From: DASUGC01 sp035606665 | GTDB taxonomy: Bacteria; Acidobacteriota; Vicinamibacteria; Vicinamibacterales; SCN-69-37 | Direction of reading: 5' to 3' | NCBI GenBank assembly: GCA_035606665.1 | Contig: DATNEY010000054.1 | Location: forward strand, 1 to 64,000 | Length of the DNA: 64,000 nucleotides | Shown here: positions 41,182-48,963 of the stretch, piece after piece | How positions within the stretch are numbered: the stretch's first letter is position 1 | Layout of the letters: each line of letters begins with the position of its first letter | The notes under the pieces: model-generated | Seen by the model: the letters and a program-made list of their open reading frames with translations, nothing else | Told to the model about the DNA's origin: nothing | Database searches by the model: none | Program-made: the position numbers and the translations under genes

Positions 41182-42173
41182 AGATGGAGGGCGACCCAGT
41201 CGGCGACGATCTTCGGGCTGGCGTTGCGCTCGAGCGCGGACTGTGCGCGATTCAGCGACGCGTAGCCGGCGGTGACACGCGACAGTGGAAACGCGGACGA
41301 GAGCGTCCGAAGGTCGCCCTCCAGATCTCCGTTTGCCAGTCCGTCGGAGGTCCCGGCCGCCAGCGCGCCAAGATCCCTCAGCAGCGAGGCCAGCACGTCC
41401 AGACGCGCGCCGAGCGCCTCACGGTCGCGCCGATCGGAATCATTCTTTGCGAACGTCGCAGATGCCTTCATCTGAAGGGTGACGTTTCCTTTTGCCGCCG
41501 CCAGCACGGCCAGGGCGGCGTCCCGATCGCCGCCCAGGTCGCCAGACTGCTCCGCGAGCGCGCGTGTCACGCTGCCGCCCGACACGGCCGCGAGACCGTT
41601 GGCGGCGCCCCGATCGGTGCCTGTCCGCTCCACGAGAATCCGGGCGACCTCGCGCTCGCTGAGCGCCCCGAAACGGAGGCGCCGGCAGCGCGACTGCACC
41701 GTCTGCGACAACGAGTCAGGAAAGGCCGACACGAGAATCAAGACCGCCGACGGAGGCGGCTCCTCGAGTGTCTTCAGGAGCGCGTCCTGGCCGTCGTCGC
41801 GGAGATCGTCGGCCGCAATCACGAACACGCGGCGCTCGCCTTCGAATGGCCGGTAGCCGATGACGTCGAGCACCCGTTCGCGCAGGACCTTCAATTTGAT
41901 CGTCGCATCGTCGCCGCGATCGACGACGGTCACATCGGAGAACTGGCCGCGCTGGATGCGCAGGCACGTCTGGCACTTGCCGCAGGCATCGTCTCCGCTG
42001 GATTGTCTGCGTACCGGACAGTTGAGCGCTTCTGCGAGCGCGATCGCCGTCGCCATCTTGCCGACGCCCTCAGGACCGGCGAACAGCAGGGTCTGCGGAA
42101 CGCGGCTGCGGCCAACGGCGTGCCTGAGCAGCGCGACAACGGGCGCGTGGCCGACGACGGATGCCAGCGGCAT
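41178..42173 (-). CDS. holB: DNA polymerase III delta' subunit
   Basis: A 331-residue AAA+ clamp-loader subunit. The P-loop region 'LLFAGPEGVGKMATAIALAE' is followed by the zinc-binding cysteines 'CPVR...CGKCQTC', and 'LKTLEEPPPSAVLILVSAFP' with 'LSQTVQSRCRRLRFG' (sensor/SRC-like motif) is characteristic. Starts VVGHAPVVALLRHAVG. Upstream lies a short tandem repeat and the tRNA genes. Coupled with pdxA by ATGA overlap. Confidence 0.93.
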   Translation of the reverse strand: MPLASVVGHAPVVALLRHAVGRSRVPQTLLFAGPEGVGKMATAIALAEALNCPVRRQSSGDDACGKCQTCLRIQRGQFSDVTVVDRGDDATIKLKVLRERVLDVIGYRPFEGERRVFVIAADDLRDDGQDALLKTLEEPPPSAVLILVSAFPDSLSQTVQSRCRRLRFGALSEREVARILVERTGTDRGAANGLAAVSGGSVTRALAEQSGDLGGDRDAALAVLAAAKGNVTLQMKASATFAKNDSDRRDREALGARLDVLASLLRDLGALAAGTSDGLANGDLEGDLRTLSSAFPLSRVTAGYASLNRAQSALERNASPKIVADWVALHL

Positions 42174-42191
42174 GAGGAGACATTATCCAAC

Positions 42192-42227
42192 GACGGGAAC
42201 GACGGGAACGACGGGAACGACGGGAAC
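42192..42227. repeat. Four tandem copies of the 9-mer GACGGGAAC
   Basis: Exact units at 42192-42200, 42201-42209, 42210-42218 and 42219-42227, about 18 bases upstream of the holB start on the opposite strand. The unit length is a multiple of three, but no gene covers it. It lies where holB's promoter or leader would be. Confidence 0.9.
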
Positions 42228-42341
42228 GGCTTGCCCACCGAAGCGCACGGCGCGAAGTGGAGCTTGCGCGCCGTAGCGCGGGGCGCGAAGGCGGGTTGCG
42301 GGCCGTCGCGTTCGAGTGCCATAATCATCTGCTGTCGGCGT

Positions 42342-42416
42342 GGGCGGTTAGCTCAGTGGTAGAGCACCGGCTTTACACGCCGGCTGTCACAGGTTCGAGC
42401 CCTGTACCGCCCACCA
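42342..42416 (+). tRNA. tRNA-Val (anticodon TAC)
   Basis: Acceptor GGGCGGT (42342-42348) pairs with ACCGCCC (42406-42412), followed by A and encoded CCA. D-arm TAGCTCAGTGGTAGAGC, anticodon stem CCGGC / GCCGG with loop TTTACAC gives anticodon TAC (Val GTA). T-arm CACAGGTTCGAGCCCTGT has the usual TTCGA. Cloverleaf complete. Confidence 0.97.
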
Positions 42417-42420
42417 AATG

Positions 42421-42498
42421 CGAAGTTCGAAGTTCTGAGTTCGAAGTTCGATGGGTTGCGGGGTATTTCGAACTTTGAACTTTGTACTTTGAGCTTTC
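42421..42498. repeat. Inverted arrays of GAAGTTC-like units between the two tRNAs
   Basis: 42421-42450 is built from repeats of about 7-9 bases (GAAGTTC, GAAGTTC, GAGTTC, GAAGTTC). 42469-42498 contains the inverted form (CGAACTTTGAAC, TTTGTACTTTGAGC). The two arrays could pair imperfectly into a long hairpin in the tRNA precursor. No gene is present. Confidence 0.6.
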
Positions 42499-42504
42499 GT
42501 TCGC

Positions 42505-42581
42505 GGGGTCGTAGTTCAGCTGGTTAGAACGCTGGCCTGTCACGCCAGAGGTCGCGGGTTCGAGTCCCGTCGACCCCGCCA
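42505..42581 (+). tRNA. tRNA-Asp (anticodon GTC)
   Basis: Acceptor GGGGTCG (42505-42511) pairs with CGACCCC (42571-42577), then G and encoded CCA. D-arm TAGTTCAGCTGGTTAGAAC; anticodon stem CTGGC / GCCAG with loop CTGTCAC gives anticodon GTC (Asp). T-arm CGCGGGTTCGAGTCCCG. Complete, and the last structural RNA before the accessory island. Confidence 0.97.
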
Positions 42582-42600
42582 TTTTCCTAGAAAAACCAAC

Positions 42601-42621
42601 CGGCCGGGTTTTGCCCGGCCG
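42601..42621. terminator. Hairpin downstream of tRNA-Asp
   Basis: CGGCCGGG (42601-42608) and CCCGGCCG (42614-42621) form a perfect 8-bp GC stem with loop TTTTG, 20 bases after the tRNA 3' end. No T-tract follows on the plus strand, but an A-run precedes it, so it would look intrinsic on the minus strand. It likely ends the tRNA transcript. Confidence 0.55.
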
Positions 42622-42624
42622 CCG

Positions 42625-42646
42625 GCTGTCCGAACGTTCGGACAGC
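42625..42646. promoter_or_regulatory. Perfect 22-bp palindrome
   Basis: The arm GCTGTCCGAAC (42625-42635) is followed directly by its exact reverse complement GTTCGGACAGC (42636-42646). It lies three bases after the first hairpin, between tRNA-Asp and the five-gene island. It could be an operator or a second transcription-end hairpin. Confidence 0.5.
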
Positions 42647-42890
42647 GGCGCGGGCCGCCGGTGCCGGATTTGGCCCCTCCCAGGCCCTGACCTCTGGCCT
42701 TTGACGCCCGAGCACTTTAGGCCGATGTGCCGCTCGAACCGGCTTTCGAAGGCAGCTTGAATTCACACAGGGACATAATCACCCTGGACGAGGCAGGACC
42801 GAGTGACCTGGTCTGTCATTCCGGTGTTGAAACATCGGAGAACCAGTCTCTTGTTCAGGCAACGACTTGTCACGATCTTAAGGACAAACG
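42647..42890. other. Gene-free leader of the island
   Basis: I see no convincing gene here. A 66-codon GTG-initiated frame (42727-42927) exists but runs into the next gene out of frame and has no recognisable features. The promoter of the five-gene operon should lie in this stretch. AAGGA at 42880-42884 is the ribosome site of the next gene. Confidence 0.5.
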
Positions 42891-44828
42891 GTGGGAAGAC
42901 CATACGATTCGGAACTCAGTGAGTTAAGCGAGACTTACAGTTGGGCAAACACCATCGATCTGCCTTCTGCCTTGGTGCGCTTCCCAGAAACAACATCTCC
43001 CCTCCTCGCTATTGGGTCCGGCGGTTCACTGACGGTCGCGGAGTTCGCCGCGAGTATGCACCGCGAGATTCGGAAGAAGGTCGCCATAGCTGCGACACCC
43101 CTGGAGGTTCTAAAGACTCAATTGAACCTAAGGGACGTTGCCGTGCTGCTGACATCTGCTGGCGGGCGGCATCCCGACGTTCTCGGAACCGTTGAGCAAA
43201 CGGCCATCCGAGATCCGCGCTCCTTCCTGGTATTGTGCTTGAGAAGGGAGAGTCCGCTCGCGGACCGTGCAAGGCGGTTCGCAAACGTCGACTTCCTCGA
43301 CTTCAAGCCGCCCGTCGAAAGAGATGGTTTTCTCGCGACGAATTCGTTGCTCGCGTTGGTGGTAATGCTGGCCAGGGCGTACGAAGGCACTTCCCGACAA
43401 CGCACTGATCTTCCGCCCAAATGGACGGACCTCGTTCCGGCGAAAGCAATACGAGCATTAAACAAACGGATGACTCAGACCGGGACCGGAAACACATTGG
43501 TGGTGTTATACGGACCATCGACACGAGTCGCCGCCGTCGACCTGGAGTCCCGTTTCACGGAAGCGGCATTGCAGAATGTCTGGATCGCCGACTATCGAAA
43601 CTTTGCACATGGTAGGCACCACTGGCTCGCGAAGCATCCAAAATCGACCTCAGTTTTGGCTTTTGTAACGCCGGAAGACGACCGCCTCGCTTCGGCCACC
43701 CTCGCGTTGATCCCCAGATCCGTCCCAGTTGTTCGTGAGGACATCCCATTTTCTGGGTCGGTCGCCACGATCGCAGCCCTTGGGCGAGTTATCCATCTGA
43801 CAGGAGGCGTGGGTACGAAGCGGAACATTGATCCAGGCAGACCTGGCGTCCCTTCGTTCGGCCGTCGGCTCTATCATCTCAATGCCTTCGGGAGACGCTC
43901 AGTTCGTCCACCTGATCTCGTGGCGATTGAACGGAAGACGGGTAAGTCCGTCGACCGGTTGTCCGCTGATGGATTGCTGTCCTACTGGCGCGAAGCGCAT
44001 GACAGTTTTAGGCGTACCCTTCTCAAGTCTCATTTCAAGGGCGTGGTGTTTGATTACGACGGTACTCTCTGCGGGGAGACCGACCGCTTTGGTGAACTGC
44101 AGCCAGCGATAGCGGCAGAGCTGGTTCGATTACTTCAACGTGGGGTTTTGATCGGGATTGCAACCGGTCGCGGAAAATCCGTACGGGAGGCCCTGCGAAG
44201 GACAATTCCTGCGCAACACTGGCCTGGTGTTGTTGTCGGTTACTACAACGGTGGCGATGTTGGCTTGTTGAGCGATGCCAGACCGGACGGCAGCCCGACC
44301 GCAGGCGCAACCTTGGCTCCAATTGCCACCGTCCTCAAGGCTAATACGGCCCTACGCCACCTAGCGACCATCGCGACCAGACTGCCCCAGATAACCATCG
44401 AACCACTCCGGCCAATCGATACGGAGGACGTCTGGACAATCGTCGAGCATACGGTTGCGACGTTGGGCATCCCAGGAACCTCGGCTGTACGCTCCAGCCA
44501 TTCGATCGATGTGCTTGGACCGGCTGTAGATAAACGTGCAGTTCTCCAACGTCTGCACGAACTCAGAGACGACAAGGATTCGGGCCTGCTTTGTATTGGC
44601 GACAAGGGGCGCTACCCGGGGAACGATTATCTGCTGCTCGCGCAACGGCCTTCGCTGAGCGTCGATGAGTGTTCGATTGACCCTAGTACATGCTGGAACC
44701 TTGCGTCAGCAGGATCGCGCCGCGTGACCGCCTGCCTCCAGTACCTCCGAGCGATGAAGACTGGTCGACAGGGAATGCAGATTTCGACGCTCCCAAATAG
44801 GATTGGCAGTGAAAGACCGTCTCGCTGA
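42891..44828 (+). CDS. SIS-domain / HAD-phosphatase fusion protein (island gene 1)
   Basis: A 645-residue protein; GTG start with AAGGA six bases upstream. Residues about 35-310 look like a double SIS (sugar-isomerase) module: 'PLLAIGSGGSLTVAEFAASM', 'VAVLLTSAGGRHPDVLG', and in the second half 'WIADYRNFAHGRHHWLAKHP'. Residues about 383-600 are a HAD phosphatase with motif I 'GVVFDYDGTLCGE' (D388, D390), motif II Thr in 'IATGRGKS' (425), K548, and motif IV 'CIGDKGRYPGNDYLLL' (D571, D579). All HAD catalytic residues are present. The substrate is presumably a sugar or nucleotide phosphate. First of five overlapping genes; the next starts inside its 3' end. Confidence 0.8.
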   Translation: MGRPYDSELSELSETYSWANTIDLPSALVRFPETTSPLLAIGSGGSLTVAEFAASMHREIRKKVAIAATPLEVLKTQLNLRDVAVLLTSAGGRHPDVLGTVEQTAIRDPRSFLVLCLRRESPLADRARRFANVDFLDFKPPVERDGFLATNSLLALVVMLARAYEGTSRQRTDLPPKWTDLVPAKAIRALNKRMTQTGTGNTLVVLYGPSTRVAAVDLESRFTEAALQNVWIADYRNFAHGRHHWLAKHPKSTSVLAFVTPEDDRLASATLALIPRSVPVVREDIPFSGSVATIAALGRVIHLTGGVGTKRNIDPGRPGVPSFGRRLYHLNAFGRRSVRPPDLVAIERKTGKSVDRLSADGLLSYWREAHDSFRRTLLKSHFKGVVFDYDGTLCGETDRFGELQPAIAAELVRLLQRGVLIGIATGRGKSVREALRRTIPAQHWPGVVVGYYNGGDVGLLSDARPDGSPTAGATLAPIATVLKANTALRHLATIATRLPQITIEPLRPIDTEDVWTIVEHTVATLGIPGTSAVRSSHSIDVLGPAVDKRAVLQRLHELRDDKDSGLLCIGDKGRYPGNDYLLLAQRPSLSVDECSIDPSTCWNLASAGSRRVTACLQYLRAMKTGRQGMQISTLPNRIGSERPSR

Positions 44829-45930
44829 GAAGGTTCTGGCCCGCGTTCTTGGCTGGACGACTGAGGAGGTCGCTCAGGAGCGGCCGACAATCCAAGCCCT
44901 TGCCGCGTACAAGTACGACGAGTACCAGCAGTTTTTCGCCGGCAGCCGGTTCATCGAAAGCCTTGCGCTTTGGTTGGATCAGTTCGTCAGCGTCGACGAA
45001 AGGCGCATTGCCTACAACTTTGTCAGGGAGCGCCTGATATTCTGGTCGTCTTCAGAGATTCGACACCTGGTCGAAATCGCCTATCCAGATTACATCCGTC
45101 CAATTTTGCTTGAGCGCAGTGCGACTTCATTGGCGGAGCGGTATCAGCCGAGCATCGTTGCTGACAGCACTGATTTCTTGGTGCGACAGCGGCAGTGTCT
45201 CTTTCTCGGGCTCAGCGACGGCGCAAGAATCGATGTTTTTCGAAGAGCGAATGCTGGGGCACTGAATCACGAACAGATTTCCCACACCCATGAACTCTCG
45301 AACGATCGCGTCGGGAAGCTCTTGACAAAACTAGACGAGCACCTGTCGACGATTCTAGAGAGACCCGTGACTGACGATGAGCGTCGCTTCAAAACGTTGG
45401 TGCTCCTTGATGATTTTTCCGCCAGCGGCACCAGCTACTACTCGTTACCGGCAGCCGCGCCTGGAGGAGGCAAAGTCAAAGCGTTCTTCGACAACATCTG
45501 CGATTCCTCAGCAGTAGGAAAACTTGTTGATCTGGAAACCGTTGACGTGATCATCTTGTTATACCTCGCCACAGAGCAAGCAGTCCTTCATTTGCGCCAG
45601 GCGTCAGCGAGCACGTGGGGCAGCAAAAATATTAAGTGGTCGGTCGACGCCGTTCAGGTTCTTTCAAACGGTTTTCGTGTCGGGCGCTCCGGTAGCGATC
45701 CGATACATCGCCTCATTAACGACGACCGATATTACGACCCGGCCATTCATGATGTCCACATGCGAAAGGGCGGCGCGCCAGACTCACGCTACGGATATGG
45801 TGACTGCGGACTTCCGTTGGTGTTGCATCACAACACGCCGAACAATTCGCTTTTCCTCCTGATGTCGTACGAAGACCTGCATTTTCGAGGCTTGTTCCCG
45901 CGAGTTCGCAGACATTCGGAAGTGTCATGA
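44809..45930 (+). CDS. Phosphoribosyltransferase-fold protein (island gene 2)
   Basis: A 373-residue protein. The central PRPP-binding loop 'TLVLLDDFSASGTSYYSLP' (about residues 196-214) is the canonical type I phosphoribosyltransferase motif (two acidic residues then SGTS). The ~180-residue N-terminal region is helical and unlike housekeeping enzymes. From memory, it resembles the PRTase-like family placed in bacterial conflict systems (Pfam PRTase-CE), which I cannot check here. I chose the GTG at 44809 with AGGA six bases upstream. A TTG at 44803 is the alternative. Overlaps gene 1 by 20 bp and gene 3 by 4 bp. Confidence 0.78.
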   Translation: MKDRLAEKVLARVLGWTTEEVAQERPTIQALAAYKYDEYQQFFAGSRFIESLALWLDQFVSVDERRIAYNFVRERLIFWSSSEIRHLVEIAYPDYIRPILLERSATSLAERYQPSIVADSTDFLVRQRQCLFLGLSDGARIDVFRRANAGALNHEQISHTHELSNDRVGKLLTKLDEHLSTILERPVTDDERRFKTLVLLDDFSASGTSYYSLPAAAPGGGKVKAFFDNICDSSAVGKLVDLETVDVIILLYLATEQAVLHLRQASASTWGSKNIKWSVDAVQVLSNGFRVGRSGSDPIHRLINDDRYYDPAIHDVHMRKGGAPDSRYGYGDCGLPLVLHHNTPNNSLFLLMSYEDLHFRGLFPRVRRHSEVS

Positions 45931-47855
45931 GGCAATCCAGGAATCCGTTTCGACTGCGCCGTTCCGAGAACATCGATACAGACACTGAGTTTCTGGCGCT
46001 GTTCGAACCCGGCATCCTCGATGTCCTAACGGAGCGAGGATTGCCCAGCACGGTTCAATTGATCCGAAGTGCGGCAGGTGGCGGCAAGACATCTCTCTTA
46101 CGCCTGTTTACGCCCACAGTCCTCAGGACTTTGCACGCGAGACGGAATAACGAGCAGGAGTTGTTCGGACGCGTCCAAGGCCTCGGCGCCATCGGTGAGC
46201 AGGGGCCGCAGTTGCTCGGCGTAACACTGCTTTGCGGACGAAATTACGCCGTCCTGGAAGACCTACCTGTCGACCGAGCGCAGAAAACGCGACTGTTTCT
46301 CGGGCTTCTGAATGCTCGGATCATCCTCGCTGTTCTACGAAGCGCCCTGCTCTTGAAGGGCCTGGAGTACCCGAATGATCTCGACCAGATCCAGATAGCC
46401 GTCGCGTTGGATCCCGAGGCTCTGCCCTTCGGCCTAGAGCTCCCAAGCTCCGGAGGCACGCTTCATCGGTGGGCCCGAAATATCGAACGAAGCATTTGCG
46501 CGGAATTGGACAGCTTTGGGCCGATGCAGGCGACGTCTTTGCCGGGCCATGATGCGTTGTTCGCTCTCTCCATAGTTCGACCCTCTGCAATAACGATCGC
46601 TGGAGTCACAGTTGCGGAGCGCATCGTGATCATGATGGATGACATCCATATGCTTACGACATCCCAACGCAGTCTGCTAATCGAGCGCGTTGTGGAAGCA
46701 AGAAGCTCGATTGGAATCTGGATCGCTGAACGGTTCGAGGCACTAAGCACGCAGGAATTGCTGGCTTCTGGTTCTGAGGAAGGTCGCGATCACGACGCGC
46801 CGATCGAGCTTGAGTGGTTCTGGCGGCGACGACACGAACGCTTCGAGCGTCATGTCATGCGTCTCGCCGACAGGCGGGCCAGCGCGTCAGCGGAAACTGA
46901 ACTCGACATCTTCCGCACTTGCTTGGAAGACGATTTGAACGGTCCAAGCTATGAGGCAATCTTCGAACGCGCGGCCGCTGTCGTTGAAGCCCGCGTTGCA
47001 GCGCGTGTCGGTAGCGATCCACAGTTCCGAGACTGGTACGAGGCCCGCCGTGCCGAAGTTGGTTCACCACGTGAACAGGCAATGGGGTGGCGCACCCTTG
47101 AGATCCTAATTGAACGAGTATTGCGACGCCCGCAAAAGGGGTTGTTTGACGATACGCCGAGGGATCCCCGCGAACTGAACGAGAAAGACGATTCGCCGGC
47201 TCGGGAAGCCGCGGAACTTTTTCTAGCAAGAGAGTTTTCTCTACCGTATTACTACGGCGCCGATCGTATTGCCCGCCTGGCGTCCTTGAACATTCAACAG
47301 TTCTTAGGCTTGGGGGCATCTATTTTCGAAGAGGTTCTTGCCGGCGAGCTGTTGCGTGGCGGCACGCAAGTTCTCTCGGCACGCCGACAGCACGGCCTTA
47401 TGAAAAAGGCAGCGCAGGCGTTTTGGGAGGACATACCGAATCGGGTTCGGCACGGTCGGGAATTACGAGCTTTCATTGATTCGGTCGGACGCTGGAGCAC
47501 CTGGTACACCTACCGACCATCAGCGCCAAACGATCCTGGCGTTGGCGGAACGGCGCTCAGAATGAGCGAGCGGCGCCAACTGCAAACTGCCGAGACACTG
47601 GCGCGCCGTCCTGATTACGCAAGGCTGGCGGATCTCTTAGCCTCAGGCTTGGCTCACAACTACCTCGTTGCTGATCTCGACTACAAGTGCAAGGGTGAGC
47701 TCTGGATGGTCCTGAATCTCAACAGGCTCTTGTGCGTCTACTACGACCTACCACTGGGGTACGGCTTGTATAAGGAGCGGCCGCTCGATGAGCTTTGTCG
47801 CTGGGTCAATGATCCGTTTGCGCCCCCACGACAGGACGAACTCGGCTATGACTGA
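45927..47855 (+). CDS. Large P-loop ATPase, ORC/CDC6- or STAND-like (island gene 3)
   Basis: A 642-residue ATPase. Walker A is 'RSAAGGGKTSLLRLF' (residues 47-61); Walker B is 'ERIVIMMDDIHMLTTSQ' (231-247, D238/D239), followed by a sensor-like 'SIGIWIAERFEAL'. The remaining ~370 residues are helical with no motif I know. The double acidic Walker B and position suggest an AAA+/STAND-type switch that would gate the associated enzymes. I recall a Pfam family of ORC-CDC6-like ATPases paired with PRTase-fold proteins, not verified. ATGA overlap at the start and an 8-bp overlap at the end. Confidence 0.75.
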   Translation: MRQSRNPFRLRRSENIDTDTEFLALFEPGILDVLTERGLPSTVQLIRSAAGGGKTSLLRLFTPTVLRTLHARRNNEQELFGRVQGLGAIGEQGPQLLGVTLLCGRNYAVLEDLPVDRAQKTRLFLGLLNARIILAVLRSALLLKGLEYPNDLDQIQIAVALDPEALPFGLELPSSGGTLHRWARNIERSICAELDSFGPMQATSLPGHDALFALSIVRPSAITIAGVTVAERIVIMMDDIHMLTTSQRSLLIERVVEARSSIGIWIAERFEALSTQELLASGSEEGRDHDAPIELEWFWRRRHERFERHVMRLADRRASASAETELDIFRTCLEDDLNGPSYEAIFERAAAVVEARVAARVGSDPQFRDWYEARRAEVGSPREQAMGWRTLEILIERVLRRPQKGLFDDTPRDPRELNEKDDSPAREAAELFLAREFSLPYYYGADRIARLASLNIQQFLGLGASIFEEVLAGELLRGGTQVLSARRQHGLMKKAAQAFWEDIPNRVRHGRELRAFIDSVGRWSTWYTYRPSAPNDPGVGGTALRMSERRQLQTAETLARRPDYARLADLLASGLAHNYLVADLDYKCKGELWMVLNLNRLLCVYYDLPLGYGLYKERPLDELCRWVNDPFAPPRQDELGYD

Positions 47856-48963
47856 CCATCGGCCCCGTTGGGAGTATTACGTGTTGTTGCGCGAGGCGCG
47901 GCTGCGGGAGTTTTGGACTGAGCGCCTCACCACAGTCACCCGCTCCACTCTCTTCGTCGTTGGAAGGGGGTTTGACCCCCGAACGACCCTGGGACTGCAG
48001 ACGATCCTGAGTATCGGGGGTGATGGTTCTAGAGATGTTATTGGGCTCAATTTCTTGGAAGGCCCGATGTCCGCGTCACTAAGACACGAGGGTTTGGTGA
48101 CTCGCAATTGGGCGGACGTTGAATCAATGAGCGCAGGACGCGGCACAGTGACAGTTCGAGACATTGAGTTCTGGTCAGCCGAAGGTCGACGGATTTCGTC
48201 TCAGAGTGCCAGGGATCTCTTCGGGTCAGCCGAGCAGCTCGCGCCTTACACGGATGTCATCGTAGACATTTCTGCGATGCCTCGGACCGTCTATTTCCCG
48301 CTCATTGCAAGACTCTTGTACCTGCTGGACCACAACGGTGAGAAGTCAAGCCGTGGGAACCTCCATGTTCTCGTTGCTGAGGACCCCGGTTACGACTCAA
48401 GCATTCACGAAGAAGGCGTTGATGAAAAGGCCGAGTTCCTGGCTTCTTTCGGCGGCGGCTTTGACGAGGAAGGTGTCGCTACTCCTAAAGTATGGTTACC
48501 AATGCTTGGTGAACGGAAACAGACGCAATTCGATCGAATTCAAGATCGGGTGAAGCCCGATGAAGTGTGCGCGGTCCTACCGTCACCGTCCAGAGATCCG
48601 CGGCGTGCCGACAACCTCGTTCTCGAGTACCAAAAACAACTGTTCGACGAGCTTCATCTTGACGGCCGGAATTTTCTGTATGCTTCAGAACAAAACCCTT
48701 TTGAAGTCTACAGACGGCTAAGAAGCGCGGTACTGCGGTACGGGGATGTCTTCAAGGTTCTCGGAGGCTGCCGAGTTGCGATATCGCCTTTGTCGAGCAA
48801 GTTAATGTCGCTTGGGGCTTTGTTGACGGCCTACGAACTCAAGTTGCTCAACTATCCGGTTGGGATTGCGCACGTTGATGCGCAGGGATATCGGCTCGAC
48901 GATGGCGTGCCGAACCCAGAACTGTTCGGCCTCTGGCTGACGGGAGACTGCGATGCCGTCTAG
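47848..48963 (+). CDS. Uncharacterised protein, possibly Rossmann-like (island gene 4)
   Basis: A 371-residue protein that I do not recognise. The start was set at the ATG at 47848 (MTDHRPRWEYYVLL), overlapping gene 3 by 8 bp, rather than at 47788. It has alternating hydrophobic strands and helices: 'STLFVVGRGFDPRTT', 'YTDVIVDISAMPRTVYFPLI' and 'CRVAISPLSSKLMSLGALLT'. The strand-Ser/Pro-Arg-helix layout hints at two Rossmannoid units that could bind a nucleotide or small ligand, in the style of sensor domains of defence systems. No membrane segment, no cysteine cluster. Function open. Confidence 0.7.
   Translation: MTDHRPRWEYYVLLREARLREFWTERLTTVTRSTLFVVGRGFDPRTTLGLQTILSIGGDGSRDVIGLNFLEGPMSASLRHEGLVTRNWADVESMSAGRGTVTVRDIEFWSAEGRRISSQSARDLFGSAEQLAPYTDVIVDISAMPRTVYFPLIARLLYLLDHNGEKSSRGNLHVLVAEDPGYDSSIHEEGVDEKAEFLASFGGGFDEEGVATPKVWLPMLGERKQTQFDRIQDRVKPDEVCAVLPSPSRDPRRADNLVLEYQKQLFDELHLDGRNFLYASEQNPFEVYRRLRSAVLRYGDVFKVLGGCRVAISPLSSKLMSLGALLTAYELKLLNYPVGIAHVDAQGYRLDDGVPNPELFGLWLTGDCDAV

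Noticed and set aside
42192..42227. A CRISPR-like array
   Set aside because: The 9-bp units are directly adjacent without spacers, so this is a simple tandem repeat.
42565..42581. tRNA-Asp 3' end as an attachment site with a matching repeat downstream
   Set aside because: Reading to the right edge I found no second copy of the tRNA 3' sequence and no integrase, so no att pair is claimed.
42727..42927. A 66-codon GTG-initiated frame before the SIS-HAD gene
   Set aside because: No ribosome site, no recognisable features, and it overlaps a better supported start at 42891 with AAGGA.
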